Shown here piece by piece: positions 51,140 through 61,248 of a stretch of 64,000 bases of DNA. The translations under genes were made by a program, and so were the position numbers. Origin of the DNA: Stropharia rugosoannulata (taxonomy: Eukaryota > Basidiomycota > Agaricomycetes > Agaricales > Strophariaceae); contig JANCIK010000012.1 in the NCBI GenBank assembly GCA_028532985.1, positions 372,001-436,000 on the forward strand. Reading direction: 5' to 3'. Position 1 is the stretch's first letter; every line of letters starts with the position of its first letter. Under the pieces are notes generated by a model. The model was not told where the DNA came from, ran no database searches, and worked only from the letters and a program-made list of their open reading frames with translations.

Positions 51140-54100
51140 CTACCATATAGTTTGGTATGCATATTTACTAGACCAGTTATTAATTAAAAAGGATGTGCAT
51201 CTATCAAGTATATTATCAGATGTCCAGCCATTAGGCATTGGGGCAAGCTTGGGAAATACTGGAAATAGCATGCAACTTTGCCGAATATTTGAGACTGGAA
51301 TAATTGAGCACCAGGCTTGAGTACCTGTCGGATTGGCACCTGCTAAAGGTTCCATCTTTTTGATTAGATACATGTTACCATTAGAAACAGATGGCTGGGA
51401 TGGTATTGGTGAGTACCACTCAATATATGCTAATGGCGAAGTTGGCCAATTGTGAGGGCATCTTGTTGCCCTAAGCGAGTATCCAAAACCTTCGGAAGAG
51501 TAAAAATAACCTTTACTCTTCCTATTCTTGTGCCTTGATTAAAAGAATTAGAAGTGCTATAGCAACATATAATCTACATACCTATAAGCCCAGTTGACTC
51601 TGCTTTATCATTAACCATAGCTATAACAGTATCAAAATTTCCTAAACTGTTCTGTTGTGATATTGGAATAGCTTTCACTGAGTCTTTTTCCCCTGTATTA
51701 TCGTCATCAAGACTGGTAGGACTAAAGCGAAGTATGTTGTAGACATCAACTCGTGTAAAGGGTAAAGTAGCCTCAGCTAAAGCTTGTTGCGATAAAGGCT
51801 GGGACCGGAGACCATTAATAAAGACCTTCAGTGAGTGAATAAAGCCACGAGCATTATGCTTCTCCTGGATTAGAGAAAGCATTCTTTTAGGATAATTGGG
51901 ATATTTTGCAAGGGATTTGACTGATTTTGGTGGTTTATTTAATGGTGTATTCATTTGTAGATTTGCTTCAAAGCCAGTAACTTTTTCCTGTCGTGAAAGC
52001 CAAGTAACCATTTGAGGAAACTCATCCCGTTGATTACTTGCTCTCCAACCATCCTTTGCAAAGTCGATGTGTAGTCGTTCAAACATCTCAGTGTTATAGT
52101 TGTCTGTTGTCCCAAAAAGCTTGATAGAATCAACATAATGCAGCAAAGAGTGAAACTTGGGGATATTGAAGTTGTCTCGTACACCAACATTAAGAAAGTA
52201 TGCTTTGTGTTGGTGAAACCGCTTCAGAGCATCGGTCAAATACTCTAAAGTAGTTGTATCATGGGTGGGATATTGGGCAATATAGATAAAGTCTAGCAGT
52301 GCTGTAATTGCCTGGGCAGCTTGAGTTGGAATACTTCCGACTAAGCAGCCTAGAAGAATTTTAGCCATGTTTTTCCGTTCAGGCCCAGTTACTTGAGAGA
52401 GAGATGTAAATCCATTTTTGAAGTGGCGAACTCCAAAGGAAGGTGGAAGACTTTGAATTCTCCGATCTAGCTCTCCTTTCTGTAAAAGCTTTCCACACCA
52501 TGAGATTAGATGCTTTAGGACCCCTTGATAAAGCTGGTGTAATACATCAGGTGTTAATGACTGGTGAATGTCGGTCAGAGGAAAGTCTTCCCAAAAAGGC
52601 TTGAATACACTGCCTGCAACATCATGGGACATGCAATATTTATGAAACTGGTTCTGGTTGTCTCCCGAATAAAGTTTGGCCTCTTCAATGGTGGATTTTG
52701 TCCATCGCTGAGTTCTGAGCTCCGATAGTGCTTCATCTCCAAGATTATTGGCCTTTGCTTTGCATTTGACACAAGTCCCATATTTCGTACAAGAAACAAG
52801 ACATTGTTCAGGATAGTCGGCAACATAGCAAGTAAGGATAGGAAAAACAAGACGAGTAGCACCATCAGAGCTTGCCATTTCTATGCCCTCATTTCCAGCT
52901 TTAATGAGAGGTTCTAAAGCGATTTTCATCGATTCATGGAAAAGCCTTTGAACTCTAGATCGGTGTTCATTTTCACTCATTTGTGATCGGTTGATTTTGT
53001 CAACTGAAAGGTAGGCTATAAGGATGGTAGCATGGGAAGAGGGCTTTCTTCTCGTTGCTTTAGGGATGTTTCCAATCGTAAGATAAACAGGATAGGCTGA
53101 TTTTCCCCCTGAAAACTGGGTTAACTGGGTTTTGTCTGTAGCAATTATGACAGGAGCTAAAGTAGCTCCAACTGGAAGTCGACTCTAAAGTGAAGTAAAT
53201 ACAACTTGCTATATCAAGAATTGTGATTTGAATATAACATACCTGAAGAACACTCCACCATTGACCTGTCCACATTTCATTGAATATTCGCCCATCTTTA
53301 CGAGGACTAGTATACACCTTCTTAGGCTTAAATTTCATCATAGGCGACAGATGGGGGTCCTTCCAAAGAGACTCGATGGCTTGTATCGGATTACGATGCC
53401 GAATAGTATATACTTCATTAGGTTTATCGGCAAATCTTAGTTTGCGAGTCTTCCATTCGCCTGCTTTCTCGGGCATAGAGTCAAGTTTCTTGTGCAAACC
53501 CCGAATATTATGGTATGAGAGACCAAGCTTTTCGACAACCTTGATAGTTTGAGTTAGTAAATACAACTGTATTAGTAGTATTGAACTTACCCCAGGAATT
53601 TTAAGTAATCGGTCAAATGCATTATGGCCTGGCCCATCGTTAACTGCCCATTGAGCTATTTTCCAATCTAGCTCTGAATGAAAGGGATGAAACTTGGGAT
53701 CCACTCCCTCTTGAAGCATATGAACATCACCATCGCCATCCAAAGTGTGGATATGTGGGTTACTGGTTGCTTGATATCGAAGAATTCTACCAGCAGTAGG
53801 ATGCTCTTCTTCAATCCTTTCATCGTCATCATCATCATCTAGTAATCGCTTCATTGACAGCACTCTACTGCGATAAGCAGCAGTTTGAGGACCTGGGCCT
53901 GCCTCACCCTCCAAGTAGTCGTCAGGACCTGGAATAAGAGCAAACTCATCTACAATATTGTCGAATTCCTCATGAAAAAAGTCCTCAAGATCTTCGCCAT
54001 CTAATTCTTCGGGTGTTTGGTTACTAGCTTGCTGTCCAGTATTCAGGGCACTGCTAGCAATGTTGTCGTTGGATCCAAGGTCGTACCGTATTGGGGCATT

Positions 54101-54253
54101 TTCTTGTATCTCGTAGGTGTTTTCAGCATTCAAATCCTCTAGTTTTTCCTCCATATACCAGGAGCAAGATCGTGATGAGGTTAAATGGGCATTTACCCCA
54201 CCCCAGGTTTTGAAAAATCTTTCGCATCCAGCAGGGCATTCAAAGTTGGGCAT
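51140..54253 (-). mobile_element. Plavaka-type transposase gene, copy 2
   Basis: The N-terminus carries a C2H2-like finger (FECPAGCERFFKTWGGVNAH then LTSSRSC). Family blocks follow: FHPFHSELDWKIAQWAVNDG, KLGLSYHNIRGLHKKLDSMP, YTIRHRNPIQAIESLWKDPH, IFNEMWTGQWWSVLQ, then after an intron LPVGATLAPVIIATDKTQLT and VYLTIGNIPKATRRKPSSHA. The next long exon (51,574-52,980) has GTCVKCKAKANNLGDE, TDIHQSLTPDVLHQLYQGVL, NFNIPKFHSLLHYVDSIKLF and ERLHIDFAKDGWRASN. The C-terminal exon has SPLAYIEWYSPIPSQPSVSN and PNGWTSDNILDRCTSFLINN. Frames on either side of about 51,490 do not join, so a frameshift is suspected there. Otherwise the gene is nearly complete. Confidence 0.85.
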
Positions 54254-54409
54254 TGCTTATCAGACTCTGAGAGAGATAGTGGGGGTTTTGGTACAACTTT
54301 CGGTTGCATTCTCACACATATATCTAAAGTACCAATTACAATTGTGCTATTAAAAACTGTAAGCTCACGATTGCCAACCATATACACCAAATCGATTTAA
54401 CATACCTAT

Positions 54410-55085
54410 TTATATAGTATATTTCCGCGAGTAAGCTAAGGTCTTCTTTGCATATCTGATCGTTTTTGCTAATAGAAGCTGCTTTTGTTGAAGCAATGCA
54501 AGAAGCTTTACTCTTTTATTGCTCTTATGGCGATAAATGGCTTCCAAAGCTTTTGACTTACGATACAATCGCCGATGGTACCGAAGTGTCGTTTGCTGCA
54601 GCTCAATACATTTGGCCTTTAGTCTTTTGTTGGCAGCTGGTCTGGGCCAATATGGCAATGTAAGCTAAATAGTATGAATAGTATATTAGCAATAGCAGTT
54701 TGGAGGCAGTTTGTATAAGTGCGGATCTGAAATAGTACATACCTGTTCATCCGAAAATTGGGGCCATCTATTATATTTCAAAGTATAAGCATTGTAATAT
54801 TCACTACGGTCTGAGAAGTCTTCAGGATGGAGTATTGCATAATCCAAGGACAGACAATGCTGGTAGGACTTAGTAGATTCGGAATAGACATAGAGAAATA
54901 CATACTTGGGAAGAGTCGGAAGAGTCAATGTTCTCAGGAGCTGCATCATCGGAAGTAGCAGGAGCAAGCAAATACTATAAGTACTAGTAATTAGCAGGCT
55001 GTTTCGGGAATGGCAAGGTTATAGTAATTACTCTTTCTTGCTCATAGTAAACTGAGCTTTCAACCTCATCACTATTGGGAAGCAT
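54410..55085 (-). CDS. Hypothetical small protein near Plavaka copy 2
   Basis: A three- or four-exon model gives MLPNSDEVESSVYYEQE, then LLAPATSDDAAPENIDSSDS, then SYQHCLSLDYAILHPEDFSD and YYNAYTLKYNRWPQFSDEQ. The last exon is strongly basic (LRYHRRLYRKSKALEAIYRH, then LLALLQQKQLLLAKTIRYAK). Donors GTATGT near 54,908 and GTATGT near 54,744 support it. I recognise no family. It may be a cargo ORF of the element or an unrelated gene. Confidence 0.35.
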
Positions 55086-55339
55086 GAAAATCGGGGTTTC
55101 GAAAGTGAAGTCAAGTAAAAGGTTTCAAGCTGGTAAATAAATCATGTGATTATTGTTAATGGTTCGGGACTACAACAGGAAACGTTGGTCAGAGTTGCAA
55201 ATATAATATTGATTGATTGAGTATGCAAAATACATGAAATGCATTGTAAAGATAAAATACAATAATAAGAGGGGATATGTAAATGTTATTGGTGGAAGGG
55301 GTGGTTGAGTAGTGAGTTGGGCAAGGACAATGGGGCAGG

Positions 55340-58300
55340 TGCACGATGCCCTGCGGTCGTTCAACACGACCGCAGGGCATCGTGCAGCACCCAGGATGCA
55401 TGGCATGCGTCCTGGGTGCGTCTTCGGGCCGCCCAAGGGCGGGTCGAGGAGGCGGATGGAGGGGTCGAGGGCAAAAGGGCGGGGGCGGAGCCGGGGCCAA
55501 CGACGCCCTGCGGTCGTGATGAACGACCGCGGGGCATCGTTCAGCACCCAGGACGCTTTGCCAGCGTCCTGGGTGCTCTACTGGGCCCGGCAGGCGCGGG
55601 TCCAGGCGGCAGGGGGCGGGGTCGAGGGCAGGACGGCGGGGGCGGACGAAGCCCTGCGGTCGTGTTGAACGACCGCGGGGCATCGTGCAGCACCCAGGAC
55701 GCTTTGCCAGCGTCCTGGGTGCTCTCCTGGCCCTGGCAGGCGCGGGTCCAGGCGGCAGGCGGCGGGGTCAAGGGCACAAGGGCGGGGGCGGAGACGGGGC
55801 CAACGACGCCCTGCGGTCGTGTTGAACGACCGCGGGGCATCGTTCAGCACCCAGGACGCATGCCATGCGTCCTGGGTGCGTCTTCGGACCGCCCAAGGGC
55901 GGGTCGAGGCGGCAGGGGGCGGGGTCGAGGGCAGGACGGCGGGGGCGGAGCCGGGGCGGACGAAGCCCTGCGGTCGTGTTGAACGACCGCGGGGCATCGT
56001 GCAGCACCCAGGACGCTGGCAAAGCGTCCTGGGTGCTCTCCTGGCCCTGGCAGGCGCGGGTCAAGGCGGCAGGCGGCGGGGTCAAGGGCACAAGGGCGGG
56101 GGCGGAGACGGGGCCAACGACGCCCTGCGGTCGTGTTGAACGACCGCGGGGCATCGGTCAGCATCCAGGACGCTTTGCCAGCGTCCTGGGTGCTCTCCTG
56201 GCCCTGGCAGGCGCGGGTCAAGGCGGCACGGGGCGGGGTCGAGGGCACAACGGCGGGGGCGGAGACGGGGCCAACGACGCCCTGCGGTCGTGTTGAACGA
56301 CCGCGGGGCATCGTTCAGCACCCAGGACGCATGCCATGCGTCCTGGGTGCGTCTTCGGACCGCCCAAGGGCGGGTCGAGGCGGCAGGGGGCGGGGTCGAG
56401 GGCAGGACGGCGGGGGCGGACGAAGCCCTGCGGTCGTGTTGAACGACCGCGGGGCATCGTGCAGCACCCAGGACGCTTTGCCAGCGTCCTGGGTGCTCTC
56501 CTGGCCCTGGCAGGCGCGGGTCCAGGCGGCAGGCGGCGGGGTCAAGGGCACAAGGGCGGGGGCGGAGACGGGGCCAACGACGCCCTGCGGTCGTGTTGAA
56601 CGACCGCGGGGCATCGTTCAGCACCCAGGACGCATGCCATGCGTCCTGGGTGCGTCTTCGGACCGCCCAAGGGCGGGTCGAGGCGGCAGGGGGCGGGGTC
56701 GAGGGCAGGACGGTGGGTGCGGAGCCGGGGCAAACGACGCCCTGCGGTCGTGTTGAACGACCGCGGGGCATCGTTCAGCATCCAGGACGCTTTGCCAGCG
56801 TCCTGGGTGCTCTCCTGGCCCTGGCAGGCGCGGGTCCAGGCGGCAGGCTGCGGGGTCAAGGGCACAAGGGCGGGGGCGGAGACGGGGCCAACGACGCCCT
56901 GCGGTCGTGTTGAACGACCGCGGGGCATCGGTCAGCATTCAGGACGCTTTGCCAGCGTCCTGGGTGCTCTCCTGGGCCCGGCAGGCGCGGGTCCAGGCGG
57001 CACGGGGCGGGGTCGAGGGCACAACGGCGGGGGCGGAGCCGGGGCAAACGACGCCCTGCGGTCGTGTTGAACGACCGCGGGGCATCGTGCAGCACCCAGG
57101 ACGCATGGCATGCGTCCTGGGTGCGTCTTCGGGCCGCACAAGGGCGGGTCGAGGCGGCGGACGGAGGGGTCGAGGGCAGAAGGGCGGGGGCGGAGCCGGG
57201 GCCAACGACGCCCTGCGGTCGTGTTGAATGACCGCAGGGCATCGTGCAGCACCCAGGACGCTTTGCCAGCGTCCTGGGTGCTCTCCTGGGCCCGGCAGGC
57301 GCGGGTCCAGGCGGCACGGGGCGGGGTCGAGGGCACAACGGCGGGGGCGGAGACGGGGCCAACGACGCCCTGCGGTCGTGTTGAACGACCGCGGGGCATC
57401 GGTCAGCATCCAGGACGCTTTGCCAGCGTCCTGGGTGCTCTCCTGGGCCCGGCAGGCGCGGGTCCAGGCGGCACGGGGCGGGGTCGAGGGCAGGACGGCG
57501 GGGGCGGAGCCGGGGCGGACGAAGCCCTGCGGTCGTGTTGAACGACCGCGGGGCATCGTGCAGCACCCAGGACGCTTTGCCAGCGTCCTGGGTGCTCTCC
57601 TGGGCCTGGCAGGCGCGGGTCCAGGCGGCAGGCGGCGGGGTCGAGGGCAGGACGGTGGGGGCGGAGCCGGGGCCAATGACGCCCTGCGGTCGTGTTGAAC
57701 GGCCGCGGGGCATCGTTTAGCACCCAGGACGCTTGCCATGCGTCCTGGGTGCCTTTCCTGCGCCTGGTAGGCGCGGGTCGAGGCGGCAGGGGGCGGGGTC
57801 GAGGGCAGGACGGCGGGGGCGGAGCCGGGGCGGACGAAGCCCTGCGGTCGTGTTGAACGACCGCGGGGCATCGGTCAGCATCCAGGACGCTTTGCCAGCG
57901 TCCTGGGTGCTCTCCTGGGCCCGGCAGGCGCGGGTCCAGGCGGCAGGCGGCGGGGTCGACGGCAGGACGGTGGGGGCGGAGCCGGGGCCAACGACGCCCT
58001 GCGGTCGTGTTGAACGGCCGCGGGGCATCGTGCAGCACCCAGGACGCATGCCATGCGTCCTGGGTGCTTTTCCTGCGCCCGGCAGGCGCGGGTCCAGGCG
58101 GCACGGGGCGGGGTCGAGGGCACAACGGCGGGGGCGGAGCCGGGGCAAACGACGCCCTGCGGTCGTGTTGAACGACCGCGGGGCATCGTGCAGCACCCAG
58201 GACGCATGGCATGCGTCCTGGGTGCGTCTTCGGGCCGCACAAGGGCGGGTCGAGGCGGCGGACGGAGGGGTCGAGGGCAGAAGGGCGGGGGCGGAGCCGG

Positions 58301-60780
58301 GGCCAACGACGCCCTGCGGTCGTGTTGAATGACCGCAGGGCATCGTGCAGCACCCAGGACGCTTTGCCAGCGTCCTGGGTGCTCTCCTGGGCCCGGCAGG
58401 CGCGGGTCCAGGCGGCACGGGGCGGGGTCAAGGGCACAAGGGCGGGGGCGGAGACGGGGCCAACGACGCCCTGCGGTCGTGTTGAACGACCGCGGGGCAT
58501 CGGTCAGCATCCAGGACGCTTTGCCAGCGTCCTGGGTGCTCTCCTGGCCCTGGCAGGCGCGGGTCCAGGCGGCACGGGGCGGGGTCGAGGGCAGGACGGC
58601 GGGGGCGGAGCCGGGGCGGACGAAGCCCTGCGGTCGTGTTGAACGACCGCGGGGCATCGTTCAGCATCCAGGACGCATGGCATGCGTCCTGGGTGCTTTT
58701 CCTGCGCCTGGTAGGCGCGGGTCAAGGCGGCACGGGGCGGGGTCGAGGGCACAACGGCGGGGGCGGAGACGGGGCCAACGACGTCCTGCGGTCGTGTTGA
58801 ACGACCGCAGGGCATCGTGCAGCACCCAGGACGCATGGCATGCGTCCTGGGTGCATCTTCGGGCCGCCCAAGGGCGGGTCGAGGCGGCAGGGGGCGGGGT
58901 CGAGGGCAGGACGGCGGGGGCGGAGCCGGGGCGGACGAAGCCCTGCGGTCGTGTTGAACGACCGCGGGGCATCGGTCAGCATCCAGGACGCTTTGCCAGC
59001 GTCCTGGGTGCTCTCCTGGCCCTGGCAGGCGCGGGTCCAGGCGGCAGGCGACGGGGTCGAGGGCAGGACGGTGGGGGCGGAGCCGGGGCAAACGACGCCC
59101 TGCGGTCGTGTTGAACGACCGCGGGGCATCGTTCAGCATCCAGGACGCATGGCATGCGTCCTGGGTGCCTTTCCTGCGCCTGGTAGGCGCGGGTCGAGGC
59201 GGCACGGGGCGGGGTCGAGGGCAGGACGGCGGGGGCGGAGCCGGGGCGGACGAAGCCCTGCGGTCGTGTTGAACGACCGCGGGGCATCGTGCAGCACCCA
59301 GGACGCATGCCATGCGTCCTGGGTGCTTTTCCTGCGCCTGGTAGGCGCGGGTCAAGGCGGCACGGGGCGGGGTCGAGGGCACAACGGCGGGGGCGGAGAC
59401 GGGGCCAACGACGCCCTGCGGTCGTGTTGAACGACCGCGGGGCATCGTTCAGCACCCAGGACGCATGGCATGCGTCCTGGGTGCGTCTTCGGACCGCCCA
59501 AGGGCGGGTCGAGGCGGCAGGGGGCGGGGTCGAGGGCAGGACGGCGGGGGCGGAGCCGGGGCGGACGAAGCCCTGCGGTCGTGTTGAACGACCGCGGGGC
59601 ATCGTTCAGCATCCAGGACGCATGGCATGCGTCCTGGGTGCGTCTTCGGGCCGCCCAAGGGCGGGTCGAGGCGGCGGACGGAGGGGTCGAGGGCAGAAGG
59701 GCGGGGGCGGAGCCGGGGCCAACGACGCCCTGCGGTCGTGTTGAATGACCGCAGGGCATCGTGCAGCACCCAGGACGCTTTGCCAGCGTCCTGGGTGCTC
59801 TCCTGGGCCTGGCAGGCGCGGGTCCAGGCGGCAGGCGGCGGGGTCGAGGGCAGGACGGTGGGGCGGAGCCGGGGCCAACGACGCCCTGCGGTCGTGTTGA
59901 ACGGCCGCGGGGCATCGTTTAGCACCCAGGACGCTTGCCATGCGTCCTGGGTGCCTTTCCTGCGCCTGGTAGGCGCGGGTCGAGGCGGCAGGGGGCGGGG
60001 TCGAGGGCAGGACGGTGGGGGCGGAGCCGGGGCAAACGACGCCCTGCGGTCGCGATGAACGACCGCAGGGCATCGTGCAGCACCCAGGACGCTTGGCAAG
60101 CGTCCTGGGTGCTTTTCCTGCGCCTGGCAGGCGCGGGTCGGCGCGGCAGGCGGTGGGATCTAGGGCAGGAGGGCGGCGGCGGAGCATGGGGAAACGGCGC
60201 CCTGCGGTCGTTCAACACGACCGCAGTGCGATTTAAGGAGCCCCAGGACACTGGCCAAGCGTCCTGGGTATGTCTTCTGGCCGCGCCAAGGCGGGTCGAG
60301 GCGGTGGCCGGATGTGATGGGGGCAGCAGAGTGCGGGGGCGGAGCAACCGGGCACGACGCCCTGCGGTCATTCGGCACGACTGCAGGGCGATGAGAAGCA
60401 TCCAGGACGCTGCCCGAGCGCCCTGGATGCTCCTGCCGCTGTGTCAAGCAAGGACGGGCCAAAGCATTCGGTCATGGATTAGAGACGGCGGGGCAAATAA
60501 CCTGGCTACGGCGGCCTGTGGTCCTGTGAAACAAGTGTTGGGCCATGAACGGCCGCCCAGGATGCTGCCGAACATCCTGGGTGCTTCTTGTTGCCGTGGC
60601 AAGGGCAGATCGAGGCGGAGTGTTGGTCAATGGGTGCAGGAGGGCAGGGTGCTGATCAGTTGGGCAAGATGCCCTGTGATCATTCAACATGACTGCACGG
60701 TGATGGAATGCGGCCCAGGATGCTTGATAAGTGACATGGGCCCTTGTGTTGGCTGCAGAATGGCAGCTCATGGCAGGTTG
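55340..60780. repeat. GC-rich 157-bp satellite with paired hairpins, about 35 units
   Basis: The anchor CTGCGGTCG recurs at 55,351, 55,508, 55,654, 55,811, 55,968, 56,125, 56,282 and so on to 60,044, giving 31 conserved units. Spacing is nearly always 157 bp (two are 146, several 156-158). Degenerate units continue at 60,202, 60,362, about 60,515 and 60,673. Each unit holds hairpin 1 (GCCCTGCGGTCGT ... ACGACCGCGGGGC) and hairpin 2 (GCACCCAGGACGC ... GCGTCCTGGGTGC), then a variable GC-rich spacer in three types (GTCTTCGG-, CTCTCCTGG- or TTTTCCTGCG-beginning). The array is extremely GC-rich beside AT-rich flanks and has almost no stop codons in any frame, so the many long ORFs in it are artefacts. 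Confidence 0.97.
55808..55879. repeat. Representative hairpin pair of the 157-bp unit
   Basis: Hairpin 1 spans 55,808-55,837: arms GCCCTGCGGTCGT and ACGACCGCGGGGC with one T/G position that would wobble-pair in RNA. Hairpin 2 spans 55,847-55,879: a perfect 15-bp stem GCACCCAGGACGCAT with loop GCC. Only 9 bp separate them. Confidence 0.9.
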
Positions 60781-61248
60781 AGGGTGGGTGTTCAAGAAGG
60801 GCTGGGGCAGGGCATATTAATGTCTTTAACCTAATAATGCATTGGGCAGTCCTTACCTCACTTATCTGCTGTATAATCTATGTAGACCAGCAATGTTCAT
60901 TAGTTTATTAGTGGCCAAAGTATCTTCCAAGTGGCCTGTACTTTATCCCCAGCCTATACCCTTCGCACTATGGTTATCTCCCAGACACTAGCAATCCACA
61001 TCTCACTATGACTTAAGCAAGATTAAAACCCCACTATAGCCTGTAGGAAGTGTATAACCAATGTCTTTAGATCCACTAGCAGGAAAGGGTAGAGTGGGCC
61101 CAAAGCCAGTAAAAAGACAGAAACAGGACAGAAAGAGTAACGGCAGTGGTGGTATTTGGCTGGTGCTGCTTACCTGATCGATGTTCAAGCTTGATCGCCA
61201 AATTTAATTCTTTATCTAATCTTCATCAGTAACCACTACATCGCCAGA
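60781..61248. other. Array-to-gene junction, nothing recognised
   Basis: AT-richer DNA between the end of the satellite and the Tet-like oxygenase start. It must contain that gene's promoter; no TATA box is convincing. Confidence 0.4.

Noticed and set aside
55340..60780. CRISPR array
   Set aside because: The unit is 157 bp with conserved hairpins and no unique spacers, and the context is a eukaryotic nuclear genome.
55305..60834. Dozens of long overlapping ORFs on both strands (up to 365 codons, repetitive Pro/Arg/Gly/Ala)
   Set aside because: They arise because the GC-rich 157-bp repeat almost lacks stop codons. All frames are open at once, and the peptides just mirror the repeat.
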